The notes beneath the pieces are model-generated. The model was given only the letters and a program-made list of their open reading frames with translations, did not search any database and was not told the origin of the DNA. A DNA stretch of 64,000 nucleotides from Hymenobacter cavernae (GTDB lineage Bacteria > Bacteroidota > Bacteroidia > Cytophagales > Hymenobacteraceae). Of this stretch, positions 1 to 7,606 are shown in pieces. Position numbers and translations under genes: made by a program. Location of the stretch: positions 642,605-706,604 of the forward strand of contig NZ_BMHT01000002.1 in assembly GCF_014641455.1 (NCBI RefSeq). The letters run 5' to 3'. Positions within the stretch are counted from its first letter, which is position 1. Every line of letters begins with the position of its first letter.

Positions 1-1678
1 TCATCAGCAGGTACAGACCCACCCCGAAGCCGGCCACACCCATCAAAGCTAGCCACTTGCGGGCACCCAGAAACTGCACGGCGCCAGTGTATTTGGTGAC
101 CATGGCATCGTAGGCCGCGTTGAACGACACGCTGAAGCGCTGCATCAGCGTCTTCTTTTTGGCATGTTTGGCTTCCTCGTGAACGGGCGGCTTCAGGAAC
201 AGCGCCGCCAGCGCCGGGCAAAGTGTAAGTGCATTAACAGCCGAAATCAGGATGGCCACGGCCAGGGTGATGCCGAACTGTTTGTAGAACACGCCCACCG
301 AACCCGTAATGAACGTGACCGGTAGGAACACCGCCGCCATCACCAGCGTGATGCTCAGAATGGCCCCAGTTATTTCGCTCATGGCGTCGATAGCGGCTTT
401 GCGGGGGGAAGTGTAGCCGCTTTCGAGCTTAGCGTGCACAGCCTCCACCACTACAATGGCATCGTCGACCACAATGCCAATGGCGAGCACCAAGGCAAAG
501 AGCGTCAGTAGGTTGATGCTAAAGCCAAAGATGTAGAGAAAGAAGAACGTACCGAGAATAGACACCGGCACCGAGACGCCGTGAATGATAGTGGAGCGGA
601 AGTCTTGGAGAAAAATAAAAATGACCAAGAACACCAGCACAAAGCATTCTAACAGCGTGTGAATTACCTTGTCAATGGATGCGTCGAGGAAATCGTTGAT
701 GTTCACTAGGTTGATGTAGTGCACACCGGCCGGAAACGACTTCGACGCTTCTTCTAGCACCGCCACCGACTTATTGATCACCTCGCGGGCATTGGAGCCT
801 GGTGTCTGGTTCACCGAGATACCCACTGAGGGTTTGCCGAAGGTGGTGCTGCTGTTGTTGTAAGCCTGGGCACCTAGCTCAATGCGGGCCACATCTTTAA
901 GACGAAGCAATTGACCCTGCGCTGTGCCCTTGAGCACGATGTTGCCGAACTGCTCCGCCGTTTGCAGCTTGCCTGTGTACTTGATGACATACTGAAAGCT
1001 CTGGGCGCTGTTTTCACCAAAGGCTCCGGGCGCGGCTTCCACGTTTTGGTCGGCCAAGGCGGCAGTTACGTCCCTAGGCGTCAGGCCGTAGATGGCCATT
1101 ACGTCGGGCTTGAGCCAGATGCGCATGGCGTAAGTAAGCGAGCCAAAAGCGTTGGCCGCGCCAACCCCGTTTACCCGCTGCACTTGCGGCACAATGTTGA
1201 TTTGGGCGTAGTTCTGAAGAAAGGTCTGATCGTAGGCCGGATTATCGCTGTAGAGGGCGAAGATCAGCAGGTTACTGCTCTGCTGCTTACGTACCGTTAC
1301 GCCGGCTAGGGTCACTTCTTGAGGTAGCAAGCTGGTGGCGCTGGACACGCGGTTTTGCACGTCGATGGCAGCCTGATCGGGGTCGGTGCCCACGTTGAAA
1401 AACACCTGAATGCTACCGGAGCCCTGGTTCGTGGCTGAAGAGGTCATGTAGGTCATGCCTTCTACGCCGTTGATCTGTTCCTCAAGCGGCACCAGCACGC
1501 TTTTGAGCACCACATCAGCGTTGGCGCCCGCGTAGCTAGCCGACACCTGCACCGTAGGCGGCGAAATATCCGGGTACTGCGCAATAGGCAAACTGATCAG
1601 CCCGAGCACGCCCAACAGCACGATAATGACCGAAATAACGGTGGAGAGCACCGGGCGCTCAATGAATATTTTTAACAT
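1..1678 (-). CDS. RND efflux permease, HAE1/AcrB type (N-terminal part, cut by window edge)
   Basis: Inner-membrane pump subunit of a tripartite drug/solvent efflux system driven by proton antiport. The start is the ATG at 1676-1678; about 559 residues are visible and the C-terminal half lies outside the window. Seen: the family N-terminus (MLKIFIERPVLSTVIS), one TM helix, a porter domain beginning QYPDISPPTVQV, then the TM2-TM6 block with GIVVDDAIVVVE around residue 405. Its two Asp are the proton-relay pair of AcrB. Downstream partner of the adaptor gene that ends at 1781; the 102-bp gap between them carries an inverted repeat. No outer-membrane factor gene is visible; it probably lies beyond position 1. 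Substrate cannot be told. Confidence 0.93.
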   Translation of the reverse strand, partial: MLKIFIERPVLSTVISVIIVLLGVLGLISLPIAQYPDISPPTVQVSASYAGANADVVLKSVLVPLEEQINGVEGMTYMTSSATNQGSGSIQVFFNVGTDPDQAAIDVQNRVSSATSLLPQEVTLAGVTVRKQQSSNLLIFALYSDNPAYDQTFLQNYAQINIVPQVQRVNGVGAANAFGSLTYAMRIWLKPDVMAIYGLTPRDVTAALADQNVEAAPGAFGENSAQSFQYVIKYTGKLQTAEQFGNIVLKGTAQGQLLRLKDVARIELGAQAYNNSSTTFGKPSVGISVNQTPGSNAREVINKSVAVLEEASKSFPAGVHYINLVNINDFLDASIDKVIHTLLECFVLVFLVIFIFLQDFRSTIIHGVSVPVSILGTFFFLYIFGFSINLLTLFALVLAIGIVVDDAIVVVEAVHAKLESGYTSPRKAAIDAMSEITGAILSITLVMAAVFLPVTFITGSVGVFYKQFGITLAVAILISAVNALTLCPALAALFLKPPVHEEAKHAKKKTLMQRFSVSFNAAYDAMVTKYTGAVQFLGARKWLALMGVAGFGVGLYLLM

Positions 1679-1705
1679 GCTTATTTCTGACAATCAATTA
1701 GGAAC

Positions 1706-1758
1706 CCACCGTCATGCTTACGCCTTTCTTCGGTTCGGCAAGCTCAGCATGACGGTGG
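1706..1758. repeat. Inverted repeat between efflux genes
   Basis: Perfect 13-bp arms (1706-1718 and 1746-1758, CCACCGTCATGCT and its complement) flank a 27-base centre. It lies between the adaptor and permease genes, so the two would be read through a hairpin. It resembles the short REP-like elements elsewhere in the window (GTCAT..CTCAGCATGAC). It may tune the adaptor:pump ratio; that is inference. Confidence 0.6.
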
Positions 1759-1780
1759 ATTATAGGGTCCTGTATCTCTG

Positions 1781-2980
1781 TTACCGGCTTACGGCCACAT
1801 CCTGCTTCGCCGACTTCACCAACCTAGGTCGGATCTTCACACCGTCTTTCAAACCGCCGACACCTTCTACAATCACTTTCTGACCTGGTCTCAAGCCCTG
1901 CTGCACCACAAACGAGCTACCGTCGGGGGTAGGCACTACCGTAATGGCGGCAGCGTGTGCGGCCGTGTCGGCACCTAGCACATAGGCGAAGCGCTTGCCT
2001 TGCAACTCATACGTAGCACTTTGCGGAATAATAAGCGCGTCGCTGATGGGCCGCTGAGTGCGCACTAGGCCGCTGCTGCCGCTACGCAACAGCCCTTGCG
2101 GGTTGGGGAAAGTGGCGCGGAAGCTACTAGCACCGGTTTCGGTGTTGATCTGCCCGATAGCCGTTCGGACGCGGCCCACATAGGGGTAAATGCTGCCGTC
2201 GGCCAGGAGGAGGCGCACGTCGGGCACCTTGGCTAGCTTATCCTGTAAGGTGTTGCCGGGGCGGCGCCGCACGAAGTCGAGCAGAGCCTTCTCGCTGAGC
2301 GAAAAGTAGGCGTACACGTTGCCGGTGCTCGATATGGTGGTGAGTGGGTCAGCGGACGTGCTGCTCACCAGGCTCCCGATCTTGTTTGGGATGGTGCCGA
2401 TGATGCCGTCTACCGGACTTGCGATATTGGTATAACCTAGGTTGGTTTGGGCATTAACGAGTGCCGCTTGCGCCTGGGCCAGAGCGGCTACATTCGCCTG
2501 TAGCGTGTACTGAGCCCCTTCCAACTGATACTTACTGATGATGTTGCGCTCTACCAGCGGCTGCACTTTGGCAACCCCCATGCGTGCTGCCGCCACGTTG
2601 GCCTGCGCCGTTTTGATGCCAGCCCGCGCCGTGCGTACCTCCTGCTCGTATTGCGGCGCGCTGATGTGAAACAGGCGCTGGCCTTTTCTCACGCTGGCAC
2701 CCTCATCCACGTAAATGGCCTCAATGAAGCCATCTATTTTGGGGCGAATCTCGACGTTTTGCTGGCCCTGAATAGTGGCCGGATAATCCTGAAAGAGCGT
2801 GATGGTATCGGGCCGCAGGGCCATCACCGCGTAGTCTTTTATGGGAGCGGGGCCGTCGCCTTTGCCAGAGCCGCCCCGGCCCCCGGCCGAATCCTTTTTC
2901 TTCGAATTGCAGGCCGCGACGCTCAGAACGGCCAGCAGCACCACGACCGTCCGGCCGAGCAAATTAGTTATCATATGCAA
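1781..2980 (-). CDS. RND efflux periplasmic adaptor lipoprotein (AcrA/MexA family)
   Basis: Membrane fusion protein linking the RND pump to an outer-membrane channel. 399 residues, typical for the family. Seen: signal peptide with lipobox LSVAAC (lipid-modified Cys around residue 24), a Ser/Gly/Lys-rich linker, a first lipoyl half (NVEIRPKIDGFIEAIYVDEG), an alpha-hairpin rich in Ala and Gln, the second lipoyl half (ASPVDGIIGTIPNKIGSLV), then beta-barrel and membrane-proximal domains. The start may be Met1 or Met3; both keep the signal peptide. First gene of the adaptor-permease pair. No local regulator is visible. Confidence 0.93.
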   Translation of the reverse strand: MHMITNLLGRTVVVLLAVLSVAACNSKKKDSAGGRGGSGKGDGPAPIKDYAVMALRPDTITLFQDYPATIQGQQNVEIRPKIDGFIEAIYVDEGASVRKGQRLFHISAPQYEQEVRTARAGIKTAQANVAAARMGVAKVQPLVERNIISKYQLEGAQYTLQANVAALAQAQAALVNAQTNLGYTNIASPVDGIIGTIPNKIGSLVSSTSADPLTTISSTGNVYAYFSLSEKALLDFVRRRPGNTLQDKLAKVPDVRLLLADGSIYPYVGRVRTAIGQINTETGASSFRATFPNPQGLLRSGSSGLVRTQRPISDALIIPQSATYELQGKRFAYVLGADTAAHAAAITVVPTPDGSSFVVQQGLRPGQKVIVEGVGGLKDGVKIRPRLVKSAKQDVAVSR

Positions 2981-3518
2981 CGCACGCAGTAGTATATTCC
3001 TTAGGCATCAGAACCTGAGAGCAATACGCAAGCGAAGCATAAAAAGCTGATACAGTTCAGCGGTGAACTCGCACGGTTGGGCGATTAGTTTGTACGGTGC
3101 ATAAAAAGAGGCTTTTCGAGGGCGAAAACATACCGGAAGGAACCTAGGTCAGCCAGAAAGTCAATCCTGGTAGCGGGCCCGCCTCGGCACCTAAACACCT
3201 TCCGGAACGACGTTGGCAATTCCTGGCGCCGGGTGTGAAGGCGCATGATTCTGGGCTTCGATCAGCAAGACCAGCTGGGGCCGCGCCACCCTGGATTGGC
3301 GTCGCCCACCGCGATGTAGCGGCTGACCCAGTGGGTGAACTGCGCACTCAGCAGGGCAATAATTAGCCGCGCAACAATCACGACGACGCTGATAAGCAAG
3401 CCGTAGCCAATGGCTTCAAGTATACCTAGGTTCGGCAGCCGGCAGTACACGACAACCGGTCGGGGGCTGGGGCATCGGACCGGGATACGGCGCGGCAACT
3501 CGCGGCAACTACCATTGA
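2981..3518. other. 538-bp gap between adaptor gene and gpmA, holding an antiporter remnant
   Basis: No intact gene. Positions 2981-3140 would contain the promoter and leader of the minus-strand efflux operon, but I cannot point to a convincing core promoter. Two copies of the CCTAGG palindrome lie at about 3143 and 3424. The only coding signal is the antiporter-like fragment listed separately at 3262-3498. Confidence 0.5.
3262..3498 (-). pseudogene. Remnant of a CPA1-type Na+/H+ antiporter
   Basis: The 78-codon frame contains LEAIGYGLLISVVVIVARL followed by a second stretch ending GDANPGWRGP. These match what I know of CPA1 antiporters just before the conserved WAGMRGVVSLA block: the TM segment beginning 'xAIxYGxLISxxVIVxRxxW' and the following 'NPGWxxP' loop. 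Here the frame stops right after that loop, where the WAGMRG block should be, and nothing upstream resembles the N-terminal helices. I read it as an internal scrap of about 55 residues left by deletion. A short unrelated membrane peptide is the alternative. Confidence 0.42.
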
Positions 3519-4208
3519 TTACTCCAGGTAGTAGTGCCTGATCCGGTTGAAGTTATCATCTAGCTCATAGACCAGCGGCACGCCGGTCGGGATGTCCAGG
3601 CTGGTTACTTCTTCGTCGGTGAGGTGGTCGATGTACTGCACCAACGACCGCAGGCTGTTGCCGTGCGCGCACACGATTACCTTCTGCTGCTTGCGGATGG
3701 AGGCCATAATGTGCTCGGTCCAGAACGGCATTACCCGCGTCAGGGTCTCGCTCAGGTTCTCGGTCAGAGGCAGCTCGCGGTGGGTCAGGTGCTGGTAGCG
3801 GATATCGTGGCCGGGAAAGCGCGGGTCGTTGGGGTCGAGGGCGGGCGGGTGCTCCTGCGGGTCGCGCCGCCACTTATGCACCTGCTCGGCGCCGTACTGG
3901 GCCACGATTTCGTCCTTGTTCAGGCCCTGCAAAGCCCCGTAGAACCGCTCGTTCAGGCGCCAGGATTTTTGCAACGGAATCCAGAGCAAGTCCATCTCTT
4001 CCAGGGCCGTATGCAGGGTTTTGATGGAGCGTTTCAGCACCGAGGTAAAGCCAATGTCGAATGTGTAGCCGTTCTGCTTCAGCAGCTGCCCGGCGTGGGC
4101 GGCCTGTTGTACGCCTTCCGGCGAAAGGTCTACGTCGGTCCAGCCAGTGAAGCGGTTTTCCAGATTCCACACGCTCTGGCCGTGGCGCAGCAACACTAGT
4201 TTTTCCAT
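3519..4208 (-). CDS. gpmA: 2,3-bisphosphoglycerate-dependent phosphoglycerate mutase
   Basis: Interconverts 3- and 2-phosphoglycerate in glycolysis and gluconeogenesis. The start is the ATG at 4206-4208 (MEKLVLLRHGQSVWN). An in-frame start 16 codons upstream would add a hydrophobic stretch not seen in the family. Seen: phosphohistidine motif LRHGQSVWN near residue 10, ENRFTGWTDVDL, the RRDP segment (near residue 110), and the second catalytic His in CAHGNSLRSL. 229 residues, the normal length of the cofactor-dependent type. It stands alone, with an antiporter remnant downstream and repeat DNA upstream. Confidence 0.95.
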   Translation of the reverse strand: MEKLVLLRHGQSVWNLENRFTGWTDVDLSPEGVQQAAHAGQLLKQNGYTFDIGFTSVLKRSIKTLHTALEEMDLLWIPLQKSWRLNERFYGALQGLNKDEIVAQYGAEQVHKWRRDPQEHPPALDPNDPRFPGHDIRYQHLTHRELPLTENLSETLTRVMPFWTEHIMASIRKQQKVIVCAHGNSLRSLVQYIDHLTDEEVTSLDIPTGVPLVYELDDNFNRIRHYYLE

Positions 4209-4338
4209 GCCGATGAGGGGGATAAGGCAGACAACGAAGAGGTAGTACGAGATCAAACAACTTCTCGGTCAAGCGTGCTCTCCGACGGGGTGGCGTTGAG
4301 GCATTGCTAATGGACCAACCTAGGTTGCCTAAGCTACA

Positions 4339-4445
4339 CTAGCCCCGGCGGGGCGGCACCGGTCATCGAAACGCAGTGTCGTCCCGCTGGGGCTAGTTCT
4401 TTTTACCAGCTAATTTCTACCGATATGTCGCCCCGCTGGGGCTGA
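4339..4445. repeat. GC-rich REP-like element, three copies of a 17-bp unit
   Basis: Three imperfect units, CTAGCCCCGGCGGGGCG at 4339-4355 and its inverse form at 4380-4396 and 4429-4445 (CGTCCCGCTGGGGCTAG and CGCCCCGCTGGGGCTGA). The first two can form a stem of 17 bp with two or three mismatches. It lies in the 264-bp gap between gpmA and the P47-like gene, which also has CCTAGG sites at about 4319 and 4463. Confidence 0.65.
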
Positions 4446-4472
4446 GTTTGCATACGCTGCAACCTAGGTTAG

Positions 4473-6056
4473 CTAAAACAGATACAACCCGACGGCCCCA
4501 GCCGCATCGAGGCGGTAGAGGTCCAGGCAGCGGCCGGCGTCGTCGTACAGTGCGAATACGTGCGTCACAAACGAACCTAGGTTGCTCACCGTGTTAGGCG
4601 CAATAACTTGGCAAGGCTGCGGGTTGCCCTGGTAATCAAGCCAAATCAGATGCTGGTTCTGATTCGTGTGGTTGTGCACGGAGAGCGCCGCGGGTGTGTC
4701 GCCCTGCAGGGAGCGGTACTGGCCTAACTGGTCGGGCGCGAAGCGGGAAAAGCCGCTGGGCATTAGTTGAAGCCGCAGATTCCCTTCGCGCATGCCCACG
4801 GATTGCAGGTTGAAGCTGCCGCCGCCGGGGATAGAAAATCCGCTCAGCCGCGCCGAGATGTTGCCGCCGACGCCCACCGCAATACTGGCCGTCAGGGAGT
4901 GCAGAATGCTGTCCATCATATCGTTCATGAACGACGGGAACGGAATACCCAGGATGGAAGAGTCGCTGTGCTGCTCGGCCTTCTGGTTGAAAACCGAGGA
5001 GTTGGTTTTTACTATTCCATCTGCATTGGAAAACGATACCGATATCGACCAGCTCAGCGTCGTAGTGACGGTAACCGACGAGATGGTAATGCCCAGAAAT
5101 TCATTCTTTTGCGTGGTTATGCTCTCGGCCCGGCAATCTACCTGAATGTGGTCGTTGGCCGGGTAAATGTTAGCGCTTTTGAGCGTAAAGCCGCCGTGCC
5201 ACTGCTGCTCACCCTTCAGGCACACGTTTGGGTAGCCAGGGGCGGCATCGTCCCAGCCGTGAAAGCTACTCGGTGCAATGCCCAGCGCCCCGGCCATAGC
5301 CGGAATGACAATGTTGTGCATCAGGGCGTAGCTGTGGATGGTGTACACCACCTGCTGCCCCTCATCGAGCAGGGGCTGGTCGAAGTGGCCGGCTTCGGGG
5401 CTGCCGGTGTCGGGTGTAAAGCTCAAGAGGTACAGCCAGTTGAGGCTGCTCCGGTTGCCAGCCTGGGTCAGACTCAACCTAGCTTGGGTGGGGTCGGGTG
5501 AGTTGAAGCTCGCGCCGCTCGTTACGAGGCTTCCCGAAACAATAAACGCCTGACGGTTGGTCTTGGCCAGCTGCTGCACGTAGTCCTGCACCCGCGTGGC
5601 TAGCTCCACCCGGATTCCATCCGGCATTTCCGTGTTGATGGCCTGGCTGGTTTCGACAATGGTATTTACTTGGGGCGCATCGAGTTGCAGGAAAAGCGAA
5701 ACCGACAGGTTGTTGTCGTTCACGTTTTCCCGCAGGAGCTGCGTAGGCGTGATGATGCGGAAAATAAGGCCGTCGAGCGGGTAATCCTTCTGGTCTACCT
5801 CATCGTCGTCGCCGATAACGGAGGCGGTAAAGACGCCGGTTTTCACCCGAAAATTCAGCACCAGACTTTCCGGCACGGCCGCATCGAGGCTGATAAAGGG
5901 CGTATCGACGGTGGTGTGGAGCTGCCAGCCGTGGTCGTGCGCATCCCAGGTGGTCGGCATGAACCCGTAGCGGGCCAGCTGCTGATAGCGCATGTTAATC
6001 ACATCGGGATGCACGGCGAGCACCGCCGGGTAGCCGCGTAGGAGAGGTAGGCTCAT
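4473..6056 (-). CDS. P47-like (TULIP-type) protein with C-terminal VHL-beta-like domain
   Basis: 527 residues, no signal peptide. Residues about 1-450 resemble the Clostridium P47 family, lipid-binding TULIP proteins found with OrfX in botulinum-type toxin clusters: a Gly-Trp start region, a long beta-rich body, and a late 'YALMHNIVIPAM' segment like P47's 'ISEKLFMENIVLPKI'. It is a paralogue of the next gene, sharing GVFTASVIGDDDEV (74-87) and PLDxxxFR (93-100). Residues 454-527 match the von Hippel-Lindau beta domain pattern: VHNHT, IWLDYQGNPQPC, a Pro-Asn-Thr turn, GSFVTHVFALYD. Third and last gene of the operon, 56 bp after its paralogue. Function unknown; toxin partner or lipid binder is inference. 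Confidence 0.62.
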   Translation of the reverse strand: MSLPLLRGYPAVLAVHPDVINMRYQQLARYGFMPTTWDAHDHGWQLHTTVDTPFISLDAAVPESLVLNFRVKTGVFTASVIGDDDEVDQKDYPLDGLIFRIITPTQLLRENVNDNNLSVSLFLQLDAPQVNTIVETSQAINTEMPDGIRVELATRVQDYVQQLAKTNRQAFIVSGSLVTSGASFNSPDPTQARLSLTQAGNRSSLNWLYLLSFTPDTGSPEAGHFDQPLLDEGQQVVYTIHSYALMHNIVIPAMAGALGIAPSSFHGWDDAAPGYPNVCLKGEQQWHGGFTLKSANIYPANDHIQVDCRAESITTQKNEFLGITISSVTVTTTLSWSISVSFSNADGIVKTNSSVFNQKAEQHSDSSILGIPFPSFMNDMMDSILHSLTASIAVGVGGNISARLSGFSIPGGGSFNLQSVGMREGNLRLQLMPSGFSRFAPDQLGQYRSLQGDTPAALSVHNHTNQNQHLIWLDYQGNPQPCQVIAPNTVSNLGSFVTHVFALYDDAGRCLDLYRLDAAGAVGLYLF

Positions 6057-6112
6057 ATAGCTAGGTGGCAGCTAGTGGCGGGGGCGGTGCCAAGCGCCGC
6101 CCCCGCCGCTGC

Positions 6113-7603
6113 TTATTTGTATTTCAGATGAATCCGCAGTCCTTCGTTGATCCAGTCGATGGTCTCAAAGCCGAACACCGCGCCCCCGGGCAGCTCCACC
6201 GCGTTAACCAGGCTGTTGGTGACATTGCCACTCTTACCGTTAACAGCCGACGAGATGCTGTCGTGAAAGGTGTTGTCATCCAGAAACAGACCTAGCTCGT
6301 GAAAGCCCAGGGAGAAAATGTCTTCCAGAATCCGCATCCAGATGGCTTCGTCCTCGGTTTTCTCGATCTTGAAATCACTGCTACTGTCCTGGCTATAAGA
6401 AGCAGTCAGGTTGCCTTTGCTGTCCAGGCTGAAGCTGATATAGCCCGACCACTGCACCCGGTACTTTGGCGGACCCACGGGCTGCGGATTGTAGTTCCAG
6501 TTGGCGGGAGGCGGTGTACCGTGTGAGTTTGCCGGCGGATAGATTACCTTCATCTGCTGCACATTATCCAGCTCGAAATCAATGCGGATGCGGCTGTTGG
6601 CCGGGTCCGGCTGAATCGTGTTGCGGGCGCTGTTGAACTCGCCCGTGTAGGTCTTGGAATCGGTGAGCGTGATGCTGCTGCCCGAGAACTTCGACTGCAC
6701 GTTATCCGGGTCACTCTTCCACTGGCTTGCGATAAGGCCAAAGGCGTCGAGCCCGTGCGGCACAACAAGCTCCTCGATGATCTTGCCGTAGGAGATGATC
6801 ATGACACCCGGCGCATTGGCCGGCAAGGGGTTCTCGTCGAAGATGCCGGCCTGCATATTGCTTGCGTCGGGGCCTGCTACTGGGTTGGCGGCGTCCACCA
6901 TCAGGTTCCAGTTCAGTGTGCCCGGTTGGCTACCCGTGTACGTGGTGAACTTCAGGTAGCGCGGCGTGAACGGCCCCACCGTTTTCTGGACCAGCGGCAG
7001 CTTCGAGCAGCCAAACACGTAGTGGTTCTTGTACCTAGGGTCTTTCGCCATGTCCAGCAGCACCTGCGCCACCGAGCGCTTCGTGTCGTCGGGCGCGTCG
7101 AATTCCAGGGCTTTGCTGGTGTCGATGCTGGTAATTAGCTTAGGGTCATCCAGGTCGGCGTAGAGGGCCTGCACCGTGAAATCTTGATCGACCGTATCTC
7201 CCTTGCCGGCCTCATGTACCACGCCTTTCATGCTGGTATTCAGCCGAAACTGTACTTTGTCCAGGGGTATTTCTTTGTCCTCCACCTCATCATCGTCGTT
7301 GATGATTTTGTGGGTGAAGGTGCCTTTTTCCACAGTGGTATCCAGTTGTACACCGTCTTTCAGGTCGGAGGCAAAATCGACTTGCGGCCCGTCGATTTCT
7401 GTGGCTTCGAGCTTCCACCTAGGTTGCTTCGGCTTGCCGGAAGAGGTCTGTCCTTCGACGGGCTCACTAGCCGTCCAGGCTTTCGGAAAGTTGTCGGTTT
7501 TGTTATACACCTCTGCCATCTTCCGGTTGATTTCGGCAGTACTGATGCAGGCGGCCGCGTGATACGCGTTAACCAGCCAGGTTGGTTTGTCTTGCGTTGG
7601 CAT
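6113..7603 (-). CDS. P47-like (TULIP-type) protein
   Basis: 496 residues, cytosolic by sequence. Beta-rich with the P47 layout: an N-terminal region with TWLVNAYHAAACISTAEIN, then GTFTHKIINDDDEV (94-107) and PLDKVQFR (113-120) shared with the following paralogue. A middle segment HYVFGCSKLPL...YLKFTTYTG...LNWNLMVD corresponds to P47 'YIFASLNV...FKFVYYSP...LFILSVVT', and IISYGKIIEELVVPHGL corresponds to its late conserved helix. A variable barrel and a C-terminal beta stretch ending in LKYK follow. Start ATG at 7601-7603, three bases after the stop of the upstream large protein, so very probably co-translated. The P47 assignment rests on recalled motif order, not a search. Confidence 0.6.
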   Translation of the reverse strand: MPTQDKPTWLVNAYHAAACISTAEINRKMAEVYNKTDNFPKAWTASEPVEGQTSSGKPKQPRWKLEATEIDGPQVDFASDLKDGVQLDTTVEKGTFTHKIINDDDEVEDKEIPLDKVQFRLNTSMKGVVHEAGKGDTVDQDFTVQALYADLDDPKLITSIDTSKALEFDAPDDTKRSVAQVLLDMAKDPRYKNHYVFGCSKLPLVQKTVGPFTPRYLKFTTYTGSQPGTLNWNLMVDAANPVAGPDASNMQAGIFDENPLPANAPGVMIISYGKIIEELVVPHGLDAFGLIASQWKSDPDNVQSKFSGSSITLTDSKTYTGEFNSARNTIQPDPANSRIRIDFELDNVQQMKVIYPPANSHGTPPPANWNYNPQPVGPPKYRVQWSGYISFSLDSKGNLTASYSQDSSSDFKIEKTEDEAIWMRILEDIFSLGFHELGLFLDDNTFHDSISSAVNGKSGNVTNSLVNAVELPGGAVFGFETIDWINEGLRIHLKYK

Positions 7604-7606
7604 AGC

